NCBI GenBank assembly: GCA_016871895.1
Contig: VHBO01000014.1
Location: 1-44,698, forward strand
Direction of reading: 5' to 3'
Length of the DNA: 44,698 bases
Origin: Gemmatimonadota bacterium
GTDB lineage: Bacteria > Gemmatimonadota > Gemmatimonadetes > Gemmatimonadales > Gemmatimonadaceae
A program made the position numbers and the translations under genes. Shown here piece after piece: positions 25,326 through 33,623 of this stretch. The notes below the pieces were generated by a model. That model was not told the origin of the DNA and made no database searches. It saw nothing but the letters and a program-made list of their open reading frames with translations. Positions within the stretch are counted from its first letter, which is position 1. Each line of letters begins with the position of its first letter.

Positions 25326-26134
25326 CTGTCACCCTCGAGCGCCACCGGTGTGAGCTGTGGTCGCTTCGCCACGACTCGGTCCCCCGACGAACGACCCCGC
25401 GCGTGCCGCCAGAGCCAGGGCAGCAGATGCCCGCACACCCAACCCAGATCCCCGAGCGCACGCGCCATCGGGGAGGGCACGGGACGCGTCGGTAGCGGAT
25501 CCGACCACGCCGCCGTGCTCCCCGGCACACCCAGCCGCGCCGCCAACGCCTCCGCGATCCGGCGATGCCCCTCGTGGTTCGCGTGCAGCCGATCCGCGCT
25601 CCAGAGCCGTGGGTCCGTCACCCACGGATGCGCCGCGAGGTCGACCACCAACGTCCCCGTCTCCGCCCCCAGCGCACGCACGCCCGCATTGAACTCGGCG
25701 AGCCGCGCGCTCACACGCCCCGCGAAGGGGATCAGATCGGAGAGGTCCGGCATCGTGATGGTGAGGACCGTCGCCCCCTGCGCGCGCAGCGCGCGCTGCA
25801 TCGTGCCGAGGTCGGCGAGCACACCGTTGAGGTCAAATCCGGATTGGATCACGTCATTCGTCCCCGCGAAGACCGTCGCGAGGTCGGGGCGCATCGCGAG
25901 GGCGGGTGCGAGCTGCGTCTCGAGCACCTGCCGCGTGCGGCGGCCGCGGATCGCGAGGTTCGCGTACGCCAGCCGCGGCGCGTCGGGATGGTGGAGTGTC
26001 TGCGCCGCCGCCACCTGCGTCGCGAGACGGTCGGCCCAGCCGCGGTATCGGCCTGGTGCGCTCGGCGATGGATCATCGAGCCCCTCGGTGGAGGAGTCAC
26101 CGAGCGCGACGTAGCGGGCGAAGGGGAATGGCAT
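25322..26134 (-). CDS. SGNH/GDSL-type hydrolase
   Basis: 270 residues. Blocks of the SGNH esterase fold are clear: LGDSSTEG with nucleophile Ser14, NLAIRGRR, GTND at 91-94, and DRLHANHEGH with Asp181 and His184. No signal peptide is visible. The C-terminal 60 residues beyond the catalytic core are rich in Trp, Arg and Pro. It likely hydrolyses an ester of a small molecule, lipid or acylated sugar; the substrate is not known. Start ATG at 26134; its stop overlaps the peroxidase GTG start. Confidence 0.9.
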   Translation of the reverse strand: MPFPFARYVALGDSSTEGLDDPSPSAPGRYRGWADRLATQVAAAQTLHHPDAPRLAYANLAIRGRRTRQVLETQLAPALAMRPDLATVFAGTNDVIQSGFDLNGVLADLGTMQRALRAQGATVLTITMPDLSDLIPFAGRVSARLAEFNAGVRALGAETGTLVVDLAAHPWVTDPRLWSADRLHANHEGHRRIAEALAARLGVPGSTAAWSDPLPTRPVPSPMARALGDLGWVCGHLLPWLWRHARGRSSGDRVVAKRPQLTPVALEGDR

Positions 26135-26140
26135 CGATGA

Positions 26141-26146
26141 AAGTTA
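26141..26146 (-). promoter_or_regulatory. Possible -10 element in front of the SGNH hydrolase
   Basis: Minus-strand TAACTT ends 6 bases before the ATG at 26134, at leaderless distance. No clear -35 and no ribosome site. Confidence 0.35.
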
Positions 26147-26198
26147 TCGACGAAGCGATGACAGGCCGATCTGTGCCGCCGGGCACCGTCAGCCTCCG

Positions 26199-26204
26199 TA
26201 GATT
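26199..26204 (+). promoter_or_regulatory. Possible -10 element in front of the DUF3293 gene
   Basis: TAGATT ends 8 bases before the ATG at 26213. It is one of five similar hexamers at almost the same distance from a start codon in this window. Confidence 0.35.
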
Positions 26205-26212
26205 CGATCCCG

Positions 26213-26611
26213 ATGCCGCTCCACCCCGCGTACTTCGAAACCCGCTTCCGCTGCGAGAGCCCAGCACCCGACTGGCCGGCGCGCTTCGCGATCATAAGTG
26301 CCAGCGCCACCACGGGTGAGCGCTGGGATCCAGCGCGCGAGGCGGCTGCGGATGCACGACTCCTCGCGACGATCCGCGCGCACGAGGTCTGGTACGCGAG
26401 GGTGACCGGGTACTCGCCGACCACCGCCCACGCCGAGCCGAGCTGGGCGGTGGCGCTCGCGCGCGCGACGGCGTGCGAGTTGGGCGCGACCTTCGCGCAG
26501 GACGCCATCTATTGGGTCGACGGCGACGCGCTGGTCGTCGGTCGCTGCACCGGCGATCCGGCGTGGGAACCGGTGGGCGCCTTCCGCGCGCGGGTCGACG
26601 CACCCGGCTGA
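26213..26611 (+). CDS. DUF3293 domain protein
   Basis: 132 residues. The pattern FAIISASATTGERW, a long helix, VTGYSPTTAHAEPSWAV, then LGATFAQDAIYWVDGDALVVGRC fits the DUF3293 family of small cytoplasmic proteins with no known function. No signal peptide or membrane segment. It is divergent from the SGNH hydrolase, 78 bases apart, and followed by a 95-base gap before the dehydrogenase. No operon partner is visible. Confidence 0.75.
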   Translation: MPLHPAYFETRFRCESPAPDWPARFAIISASATTGERWDPAREAAADARLLATIRAHEVWYARVTGYSPTTAHAEPSWAVALARATACELGATFAQDAIYWVDGDALVVGRCTGDPAWEPVGAFRARVDAPG

Positions 26612-26706
26612 GCGCACCGCGCGCCATACCGGGCGATGGCGAGGGTCCGGTACGCTCCATACATTCGCCCCCGTTCGCGTTCCCTCTTCCCTCCAGCGGA
26701 TCTCGC

Positions 26707-29190
26707 GTGTCCCATCCCGCGCTCCCCTCGCACGCCCGAATCGTCGTGATCGGCGGCGGCGTCATCGGTTGCTCCGTCGCCTATCACCTCGCGCAGATGG
26801 GGTGTCGCGACGTCGTAATGCTTGAGCGCCATCAACTGACCGCCGGCACCACCTGGCACTCGGCGGGGTTGATGGTGACGTTCGGCTCCACCTCCGAGAC
26901 CTCCACCGCCTTCCGGCGATACACGCGCGACCTCTACGCACGCCTGGAGGCGGAGACGGGCGTCTCCACCGGCTTCCGGCCTGTCGGCTTCATCGAGCTC
27001 GCCACCGACGCCGGACGCCTCGAGGAATACCGCCGTGTGTCGACCTTCAACCGCTACTGCGGCGTCGACGTGCAGGAGATCTCCGCCGCCGAGGTGCGCG
27101 ACCTCTTCCCCATCGCGCGCACCGACGACGTCCTCGCCGGCTTCTACGTCAAGGACGACGGCCGCGTGAATCCCGTCGACGTGACGATGGCGCTCGCCGC
27201 GGGCGCGCGGCTCGGCGGGGTGGCGATCCACGAGGGCGTCGCCGTCACCGACATCCTCCAGGCGCGGGGTGCCGTCACCGGCGTGCGCACCACCGCTGGG
27301 GACATCGCCTGTGAGATGGTCATCAACTGCGGCGGTGCGTGGGGCCGCGAGCTCGGCCGCCTCGCCGGTGTCACCGTCCCCCTGCAGGCCGCCGAACACT
27401 ACTACCTCCTCACCGAGGAGATCCCCGGCATCTCGAAGGCGTGGCCCGTCCTCGAGGATCCCGCGTCGTACGGCTATTTCCGAGAGGAAGGGGGCGGTCT
27501 GATGATCGGGCTCTTCGAGTCGGTCTGCGCCCCCTGGCACGTCGACGCGATGCCCGCCGACTTCGCCTTCGGGGAGATCCCCCCCGACTGGGACCGCGTC
27601 GGTCCCTACCTCGAGACCGCGATGCGGCGCGTCCCCGTCTCGATGACCACCGGGGTGCGCAAGCTCTTCTGCGGCCCCGAGTCCTTCACCCCCGACCTGC
27701 GGCCCTGCCTCGGCGAGTCCCCCGAGCTCCGCGGCTGCTTCGTCGCTGCCGGCCTCAACTCCATCGGGATCCTCACGGGCGGCGGCGTCGGACGCGCGAT
27801 GGCGCACTGGATGCTGCATGGCCGGCCCGACTGCGACATGACGGGCTTCCATGTCGATCGCCTCCATCCCTACCAGGCCACCCCCGAGTACCGGCGCACG
27901 CGGACGGTCGAATCCCTGGGCCTCGTCTACCAGGCGCACTATCCGAATCGCGCGATGACCACCGCCCGCGGCGCCCGCCGCGGACCGCTGCACGACCGAC
28001 TCACCGCGCGCGGCGCCTACTTCCGCGACGTGAGTGGCTGGGAGAGCCCGGGGTGGTACACCCCCGACGGGAGCATCCCGGGAGCGGAACCCCTCACCTG
28101 GGGACGCCCCGATTCCTGGGACGCTTGGCAGGCGGAGCATCAGGCCTGCCGCACCGGCGTGATCCTGATGGACATATCGTTCATGGCGAAGTTCCTCGTG
28201 CAGGGCCGCGACGCCGGCACGCTCCTTGACCGCCTCTCGGCCAATCACGTCGACGGCGCCGCCGGTCGCGTGACCTACACCCAGTGGCTCAACGAGGGTG
28301 GCACCATCGAGGCCGATCTCACGGTCACCAAGCTCGAGCTCGGCTTCACCGGGACCGCCGGCGACCAGGCGTATCTCGTCGTCGCCTCCGACACCGCACA
28401 CCGCCATGTGCGCACCTGGTTGCGACGGCAGACGCCCGACGACGCGCACGCGACCATCACCGACGTCACCGGCGCCTACGCCCAACTCAACATCCAAGGG
28501 CCGCGCTCGCGCGAACTCCTACAGCGCCTGACCACCACCGACCTCTCGAACACGGCTTTCCCCTTCCGCGCGGCCCGCGAGATCGAGATCGGCTTTGCGC
28601 TCGTGCTGCTCGTGCGTCTCACCTACCTCGGGGAACTCGGCTACGAGCTCTACATCCCGACCGAGCAGGCGGTGCACGTCTACGACCTCCTTGTAGCGGT
28701 GGGCGCCGACGTCGGACTGCGGCATGCAGGCCTCAAGGCCCTCGCCAGCTTGCGGATGGAGAAGGGCTACCGCGACTACGGGCACGACATCGACAACACC
28801 GACGCCCCGCACGAGGTCGGGCTCGACTTCGCCGTCGATCTGCGAAAGCCCGGCGGTTTCATCGGCCGCGACGCCGTGCTCGCCGCCCGCGCGGCGGGCG
28901 CGCAGCGACGGCTCGTGCAGGTCCTCCTCACCGATTCGACGCCGCTCCTGCACCACGCCGAGGTCGTCCGGCGCAACGACGTGCCGATGGGATACATCCG
29001 CGCCGCCTCGTATGGCCACACGCTCGGCGGCGCCGTCGGACTCGCCATGATCGAACGGGCCGACGAACCAATCGACCAGCGTTGGATCGACGCCGGCCGG
29101 TGGGACGTCGAAATCGCCGGCGCCCGCCATCCGGCCCGCTGCTCGCTCGCCCCTCTCTACGACCCCACCAACGCCCGCATCAGGGCCTGA
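26707..29190 (+). CDS. FAD-dependent dimethylglycine/sarcosine dehydrogenase-like enzyme with folate-binding domain
   Basis: 827 residues from a GTG at 26707; the open frame reaches further back without family similarity. The N-terminal oxidase domain has the dinucleotide motif GGGVIG (16-21), LERHQLTAGTTWHSAGL in which His51 is at the position where dimethylglycine dehydrogenases attach FAD covalently, and GGGVGRAMAHWM. From about residue 440 the aminomethyltransferase-like part follows: GWYTPDG, FLVQGRDAGTLLDRL, NIQGPRSRELLQRL, MEKGYRDYGHDIDNTD and the C-terminal barrel. It would oxidise an N-methylated amine and pass formaldehyde to tetrahydrofolate. No signal peptide, so cytoplasmic. It stands alone; whether dimethylglycine or sarcosine is the substrate is open. 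Confidence 0.92.
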   Translation: MSHPALPSHARIVVIGGGVIGCSVAYHLAQMGCRDVVMLERHQLTAGTTWHSAGLMVTFGSTSETSTAFRRYTRDLYARLEAETGVSTGFRPVGFIELATDAGRLEEYRRVSTFNRYCGVDVQEISAAEVRDLFPIARTDDVLAGFYVKDDGRVNPVDVTMALAAGARLGGVAIHEGVAVTDILQARGAVTGVRTTAGDIACEMVINCGGAWGRELGRLAGVTVPLQAAEHYYLLTEEIPGISKAWPVLEDPASYGYFREEGGGLMIGLFESVCAPWHVDAMPADFAFGEIPPDWDRVGPYLETAMRRVPVSMTTGVRKLFCGPESFTPDLRPCLGESPELRGCFVAAGLNSIGILTGGGVGRAMAHWMLHGRPDCDMTGFHVDRLHPYQATPEYRRTRTVESLGLVYQAHYPNRAMTTARGARRGPLHDRLTARGAYFRDVSGWESPGWYTPDGSIPGAEPLTWGRPDSWDAWQAEHQACRTGVILMDISFMAKFLVQGRDAGTLLDRLSANHVDGAAGRVTYTQWLNEGGTIEADLTVTKLELGFTGTAGDQAYLVVASDTAHRHVRTWLRRQTPDDAHATITDVTGAYAQLNIQGPRSRELLQRLTTTDLSNTAFPFRAAREIEIGFALVLLVRLTYLGELGYELYIPTEQAVHVYDLLVAVGADVGLRHAGLKALASLRMEKGYRDYGHDIDNTDAPHEVGLDFAVDLRKPGGFIGRDAVLAARAAGAQRRLVQVLLTDSTPLLHHAEVVRRNDVPMGYIRAASYGHTLGGAVGLAMIERADEPIDQRWIDAGRWDVEIAGARHPARCSLAPLYDPTNARIRA

Positions 29191-29203
29191 ACCAGGCCGA
29201 CCG

Positions 29204-29233
29204 CTAGGCCCGGCCCCACGGCCGCTGGCCTAG
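29204..29233. terminator. Imperfect hairpin between convergent genes
   Basis: CTAGGCC at 29204-29210 pairs with GGCCTAG at 29227-29233, with inner GGCC/GGCC pairing and a bulge. It lies between the dehydrogenase stop (29190) and includes the TAG stop of the convergent esterase-like gene. A shared terminator is plausible. Confidence 0.45.
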
Positions 29234-31035
29234 TACCGCCAGCTTCGCAGATCCGCCCCCGGCGGTGCCGACAGCAGCATCCGCTCCACCGCCCACGGGA
29301 AGACCATCTGCGGATACCGCAACCGCGAGTACGCGTTCGCGCGCGTGTGGTCCCCGTTCCAGCAGTGCTCGTCGCGGTCCCCATAATCGACCACCGCCTC
29401 ACTCGGCGGATTCGCGGCGCGCAGGAACTTCTCCACCTCGTAGACCGCGTTGTTGAGGTAGTAGTTATCCATATCGCCCACATAGATCCGCAGCTTCCCA
29501 CGGAGCTTCGGACCGAGCGTCGCCCAGTCGCGCTTGAGGATGTACGAGAGGTCGTAGTGCTCGCGCCAATACGCCGCGACCGTCGTGTCGATCACCCCGG
29601 TGCGCCGATCCCAGATGGGCTGCGGATATCCGTCCGCCCCCACCGGCGAGTAGACACTCTCCCAGACGTCGTACTGATCCCCGGAGCGCGACTTCGTCCC
29701 GAGCGCGAGCTCGCGATGGTTCATCTGTTCGAGCGTCGTCGCCACGTGCCCCAGATAATTCCGCGTCCCGGGTCGCGGCGTCCGCTTGAACGGGCCCTCC
29801 GTGTAGTACGCATTACGATCCTTGTAGATGTCGACGACGGTGTAGTGCCGGAAGTCGATCGGGTCCGGGCACGCCACCCAGGCGCCGTTGAATTCGTCCG
29901 GGTAGAACATCTGCACCGCGAGGGACTCCCATCCGCCCGTCGAGCCGCCATACACGAACCGCGCCCACCCCGCACCGAGCCCGCGGAACCGCCGCTCGAT
30001 CTCCGGGATCAGCTCGTACATGATCGCGTCGCCATACGGGCCGTTGTTCTCGGAGTTCACCGCGTACGAGTCGTCGTAATACGGCGTCGGATGCTGGATC
30101 TCCACGAGCAGCATCCGCGGGAAGCCCGGCCCCGTCCACGTCTTAAAGAGGTCGTAACCGAGCTCCTGCTGGATGCGGTTGTACCCGCTCAGGTTGAAGC
30201 GCGCGGAATAATCGGGCGCGAGGTTCGCGTCGGGCGGCGTCTCCCGCCAACCACTCGGCGCGCTCGGGAAATGACCGTGATTGATCACGAGCGGGTAGCG
30301 CGCCTGCGGATGCGTCTCGAACCCCTCGGGCAGCGTCACCCACGCCGCGAGGTGCATCTCCCGTCCCCAGAAGCGGCTCAGCCGCTCGGAGCGGATCTTC
30401 ACGTACTTGATGTACGTCGTCTCAAGCCGCGTCGGATCGGGGAGCGGAGCGATCTCCTCCGTGAGCGCGAGCTGCAGTCGGCTCGACGGCGTGACGGTGA
30501 CCGTCATCGGCGCCGAGAAGAGATTCCCCGGCTTCGCGTTCATCTGCTGCCCTTCGCCGCGGTCCGGCGGGAGGAGCACCGTGTGCCCGTCGCTGCGCGT
30601 GAAGCGCTCGTAGCGGTTGAGCAGCGCCTGCACCCGATAGCGCCCCGGTGCCAGGTCGCGAAGGGAGACGAGGGGATACCCGAACGCGTCGGCGTCCACC
30701 CCGCGCGTCGCCCCCGGCGTCCAGTCGGTCACGTCGACGCCGTAGACCTGGGCCGTCGCGACGTTGTCGGACACCTGCGTCCGCGGCGTCCCGGTGGTAT
30801 CGCGCGAGACGTACAGGAGGAGTCGGCCGTGCACCGGCGCCGACACGCGGCCGGTGGGCAGGGTGACCGTCGCGCGGGGTTGGGCCGTGAGCGCGACGGG
30901 GAGGGCGAGCAGCGCAGGGACCAGCCGCGCGATGCGGGCGCCGAGCGTCCAGCGTGCGGCAGGATGGGGGCGGTCGGCGGACCGCGTATGAGCGTGGGGC
31001 ACGGGCGGGCTCCGATGGAGGATGCGCCGGAACAT
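29230..31035 (-). CDS. Secreted alpha/beta-hydrolase (putative esterase)
   Basis: 601 residues. The first 50 residues have a basic stretch and then a hydrophobic segment (ALLALPVALTAQ) consistent with an unusually long signal sequence; a later start could shorten it. Residues 60-200 form a beta-rich domain that I do not recognise (VSRDTTGTPRTQVSDN, LRDLAPGRYRVQALLNRYE). The C-terminal half is an esterase-like fold with YPLVINHGHFP, the nucleophile motif YGGSTGGWESLAVQ, and late acid and histidine candidates in YVGDMDNYYLNN and DRDEHCWNGDH. It resembles the putative esterase (esterase D-like) group. Substrate unknown. It is alone on the minus strand after vapBC. Confidence 0.75.
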   Translation of the reverse strand: MFRRILHRSPPVPHAHTRSADRPHPAARWTLGARIARLVPALLALPVALTAQPRATVTLPTGRVSAPVHGRLLLYVSRDTTGTPRTQVSDNVATAQVYGVDVTDWTPGATRGVDADAFGYPLVSLRDLAPGRYRVQALLNRYERFTRSDGHTVLLPPDRGEGQQMNAKPGNLFSAPMTVTVTPSSRLQLALTEEIAPLPDPTRLETTYIKYVKIRSERLSRFWGREMHLAAWVTLPEGFETHPQARYPLVINHGHFPSAPSGWRETPPDANLAPDYSARFNLSGYNRIQQELGYDLFKTWTGPGFPRMLLVEIQHPTPYYDDSYAVNSENNGPYGDAIMYELIPEIERRFRGLGAGWARFVYGGSTGGWESLAVQMFYPDEFNGAWVACPDPIDFRHYTVVDIYKDRNAYYTEGPFKRTPRPGTRNYLGHVATTLEQMNHRELALGTKSRSGDQYDVWESVYSPVGADGYPQPIWDRRTGVIDTTVAAYWREHYDLSYILKRDWATLGPKLRGKLRIYVGDMDNYYLNNAVYEVEKFLRAANPPSEAVVDYGDRDEHCWNGDHTRANAYSRLRYPQMVFPWAVERMLLSAPPGADLRSWRY

Positions 31036-31055
31036 AGGGCGCGGCCGCCGCGGCG

Positions 31056-31457
31056 CTACGGGGCGATCACCTCGAGCCCAATCACCCGCTCGAAGTCGCG
31101 GACATCCAGCGTGAGCACGCCATAGCCGCGCGCGATTGCCGTCGCGGCGATCTCCAGATCGTGCGCTCCGATCATCCGTCCGCTGCGCACGAGATGCGCG
31201 CGAAGTGCCGCATACCGACGTGCCTCCGCGATACCGAACGGGAGGACGGGGAGCGTGTCACAGACCCAGTCGGCGAAGGCAGCGCGCCGCATCCCGATCG
31301 CGGGGGTCGGTGCACGCTCCACGCCGAAGAGGAGTTCTCCGATCGTGATCGCGGCGACGGCGACCCCGGTGCCCGGACGCTGGTGCAGCACGGTCCCGAG
31401 ATCGAGTGCCCCGCGCTGCACCGCGATCAGGATGGAGGTGTCGAGGATCAGGTCCAC
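31056..31457 (-). CDS. vapC: PIN-domain toxin, VapC-like
   Basis: 133 residues. The acidic residues of the PIN ribonuclease are in place: LDTSILI with Asp6, TIGELLFG with Glu41, GAHDLEIAATA with Asp100 and LTLDVRDFERV with Asp118/Asp121. The predicted activity is cleavage of tRNA or other RNA, held in check by the antitoxin. It overlaps the antitoxin gene by 10 bases, the usual antitoxin-first order. Confidence 0.93.
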   Translation of the reverse strand: MDLILDTSILIAVQRGALDLGTVLHQRPGTGVAVAAITIGELLFGVERAPTPAIGMRRAAFADWVCDTLPVLPFGIAEARRYAALRAHLVRSGRMIGAHDLEIAATAIARGYGVLTLDVRDFERVIGLEVIAP

Positions 31458-31735
31458 GGATCGTCGAGCGGCGGAAGTGCGGCGCGTGCCTCGCGAAGGT
31501 CGGCCTCGTAGGCAGCGGCCTCGTCCGCGGAGAGCCGCGGTGCCGTGGCGAGGGCGGCAAGGAATGCCGCGAGCGGCATCGCAGCGACCGGCGCCGGCGC
31601 GGGTCGGGTCGTCAGGTAGGCGGCGACCGCCTCACGGACCATCACGGACCGCCCGACCCCTCGCTCAGCGGCGCGGTGGTCGATGGCATCGGCGAGTTCC
31701 GCTGGAATGCGGACCGAGAGGAGCGAATCCTTCAT
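31448..31735 (-). CDS. vapB: Ribbon-helix-helix antitoxin, VapB-like
   Basis: 95 residues. The N-terminal 45 residues form a ribbon-helix-helix DNA-binding domain (LSVRIPAELADAIDHRAA, then GVGRSVMVREAVAAYL). The C-terminal half has an Ala-rich helix and an acidic stretch (LSADEAAAYEADLREA) suited to wrapping the toxin. It would bind the promoter just upstream and repress the pair. Start ATG at 31735, only 7 bases after the -10 element. Confidence 0.9.
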   Translation of the reverse strand: MKDSLLSVRIPAELADAIDHRAAERGVGRSVMVREAVAAYLTTRPAPAPVAAMPLAAFLAALATAPRLSADEAAAYEADLREARAALPPLDDPWT

Positions 31736-31742
31736 ATACAGA

Positions 31743-31770
31743 AATGTACGACAACGTATGATATTGTCAA
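31743..31770 (-). promoter_or_regulatory. vapBC promoter and operator
   Basis: On the minus strand a perfect -35 (TTGACA, 31770-31765) and a -10 (TACATT, 31748-31743) are 16 bases apart. The dyad GACAA-N9-TTGTC (31750-31754 and 31764-31768) lies between them, so VapB binding would block polymerase. The -10 ends 7 bases before the vapB ATG, predicting a leaderless mRNA. The segment is markedly AT-rich for this genome. Confidence 0.7.
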
Positions 31771-31850
31771 CTGACGATTTTACTGGCGTTTAGCGTGCCA
31801 CCCAGGGTGCCCGGTCATCCGTCGATGCCGGCACACCCCGGGCGCACTCG

Positions 31851-31868
31851 CGGTCGGCGCGCCGACCG
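31851..31868. promoter_or_regulatory. 18-bp perfect palindrome
   Basis: CGGTCGGCG followed directly by its reverse complement, in the gap between vapB and phhB (31736-31994). With no loop it is more like a dimeric regulator site than a terminator. The rest of that gap shows nothing I can name. Confidence 0.4.
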
Positions 31869-31994
31869 TTCCGCTCCGCTCACCTCACGTGCGCTGCTGG
31901 AGGAGAGAATCACCTTATCCCCCGATCGGGCCATCATCTTTCCACCGCGCGCCGCACCATCAAACCGCGTACCGTCCCACCACCGGAGTCCCGG

Positions 31995-32285
31995 ATGACC
32001 AGACCCACCCTGCTCACCGACGCCGAGCTCGAGGCGCGGCTCATCGCGCTCCCGGCTTGGCGGCGAACCGGCAACACAATCACGCGCACCATCACCTTTG
32101 CTGGCTTCCCCGAGGCGGTCGCCTTCGTGACGCGGCTCGTCGAGCCCGCGGAGGCGATGCAGCATCATCCGGATATCGACGTTCGCTACAATCGCGTCGT
32201 GATCACGCTCAGCACGCACGATGCCGGCGGGCTCACGGCAAGCGACGTCACGCTCGCGGCGCGGATCGACGCACTGGTGGGGTGA
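31995..32285 (+). CDS. phhB: Pterin-4a-carbinolamine dehydratase
   Basis: 96 residues. The family core is HHPDIDVRYNRVVITLSTHD, with the catalytic His pair, followed by AGGLTASDVTLAARID. It dehydrates 4a-hydroxytetrahydrobiopterin to recycle the cofactor of aromatic amino-acid hydroxylases. No hydroxylase gene is in the window. It has its own gap upstream and is convergent with the broken DUF1569 gene. Confidence 0.93.
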   Translation: MTRPTLLTDAELEARLIALPAWRRTGNTITRTITFAGFPEAVAFVTRLVEPAEAMQHHPDIDVRYNRVVITLSTHDAGGLTASDVTLAARIDALVG

Positions 32286-32291
32286 GTGTCA

Positions 32292-32753
32292 CTACGCCCC
32301 GAACTGCTCCAGGTGATGCGCCAGATGCTTCGCGAGCATCGTGTTCCATTGTTCGGCGGTGAGCGGTCCGAAGTTCGGTGACGGGCGACATTCGAAGTGG
32401 GCGCGCCCACGGGCGCAGACGGCGCGCAGATCGGCGATGAGCCCATCACGCTCGCGGACGAAATCCTACTCCGGCGAGACGAGAAAGACCGGCGCCGTGC
32501 GCAGGTTCCGGCGGTAGGGCGCCTGACCGGTGACGAATCCCTTCACCACGAGGCGGAGGAAGAAACGGAGGACCGGATTCGGGCGCGGAAAGTCATCCTG
32601 CAGTGCCATCGCGTACGCGACGCGGCAATGCGCCAACATCTGCCCGACGTTCATCTTCCCCCAGCGTGGTGCGCGGTCGGGGGTGAGTGTCTGCAGCCGG
32701 GCGATGGTCGCGTCGACCGCCCGCGGGTCGAAGAGGTCAGCGATCGGAGTCAT
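32292..32753 (-). pseudogene. DUF1569 (DinB-like) protein gene interrupted by an in-frame TAG
   Basis: The frame opens at ATG 32753 (overlapping the creatininase end) and encodes MTPIADLFDPRAV, then RWGKMNVGQMLAHCRVAYAMAL, the N-terminal DUF1569 pattern. After 95 codons a TAG (32466-32468) stops it. Directly after the TAG, in the same frame, 57 codons continue as DFVRERDGLIADLRAV and PNFGPLTAEQWNTML, ending AKHLAHHLEQFGA and a natural TAG at 32292-32294. This tail matches the usual end of the family, and the sum (about 153 residues) is normal family length. So it is a nonsense change, not a frameshift. It could be a real pseudogene, a sequencing error, or a read-through product. Confidence 0.85.
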
Positions 32754-33507
32754 CGGTGGATCGGTAGAGGTCATTGAGGTCCGCCGCCTGTAACTCCACC
32801 AGATACCCCGCCACCTTCGCGCACACCGCGTCAAAGAACCGCGCCCCCTTCTCCGCCGTCGCGGCCTTCGGGTCGCCGATCCCCGTATCGTCCGTCACCT
32901 GCGTCCAGCGGCGCGGCGCCCACGCCCACCCCTCACGCAGCGCCGCCATCCGCCACGGGCGCGCGCGTCCGGGCCCCGCCTCGTCCAACGATCGCACGAG
33001 CTCCGGCGCGATCGCCATCATCACGCTTGTCTCGAGCTCACCGGCGTGGTCACCCGGCGCATCGAAGAACAAGGTGGGATCGACGACCTGCCACCAGTTG
33101 ATTGTGCTGAGGAAGACAGGCGTCCTCGGCTGCAGCTCGCGGATCATCCACTTGAAGTCATTCCCGCCGTGGGCGTTGAGGATGACCAGCTTCTTCACCC
33201 TCTGCCCCGCGAGCGAATCGACGAGGTCGCGCAGCAGCGCGAGCTGTGTCGTTGGCATCACGTTCAACGTGCCCGGGATGTCGAGCTGCGTCGTGTTCAC
33301 CCCGAACGGCACCGCCGGGAGCACGGCCACCCGCACCCCCTGCTGCTCCGCGCGACGCGCGGCCTCCACCGCAACAGTTTCCGCGAGGATGGTGTCGGTG
33401 CCGTACGGGAGATGGCGATTGTGCGCCTCCGTCGCCCCCCAAGGAAGGACCGCCACTTCATATGAAGCGGCGCGGACGGCGGGGAGCGGGAGATCGGCGA
33501 GGGACAT
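32737..33507 (-). CDS. Creatininase-family metal-dependent amidohydrolase
   Basis: 256 residues from the ATG at 33507; the frame is open further back but without similarity. The metal-binding motif is PWGATEAHNRHLPYGTDT (Glu27, His29, Asp38), followed by VILNAHGGND and DHAGELETSVMM, the remaining ligands and catalytic residues. Members hydrolyse cyclic amides such as creatinine or act in cofactor pathways; the substrate cannot be told. No signal peptide. Its 3' end overlaps the DUF1569 start by 17 bases. Confidence 0.9.
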   Translation of the reverse strand: MSLADLPLPAVRAASYEVAVLPWGATEAHNRHLPYGTDTILAETVAVEAARRAEQQGVRVAVLPAVPFGVNTTQLDIPGTLNVMPTTQLALLRDLVDSLAGQRVKKLVILNAHGGNDFKWMIRELQPRTPVFLSTINWWQVVDPTLFFDAPGDHAGELETSVMMAIAPELVRSLDEAGPGRARPWRMAALREGWAWAPRRWTQVTDDTGIGDPKAATAEKGARFFDAVCAKVAGYLVELQAADLNDLYRSTDDSDR

Positions 33508-33623
33508 AGCCCTCAAGATGCCCCCGAGCCGCCCCACCCCGTCAACCGATGCCCGCGTCCGGTCCCGTCCCCCCACCCGACCCGATCCGCATTACCTTAT
33601 CGATCCATCCGTTCCACCGTCCC

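Noticed and set aside
26509-28497. Minus-strand frame of 662 codons opposite the dehydrogenase
   Set aside because: Gly/Glu/Asp/Val-rich shadow with no motif.
32292-32468. Frameshift in the DUF1569 gene
   Set aside because: The downstream part is in the same frame as the upstream part, so the lesion is a single stop codon and not an insertion or deletion.
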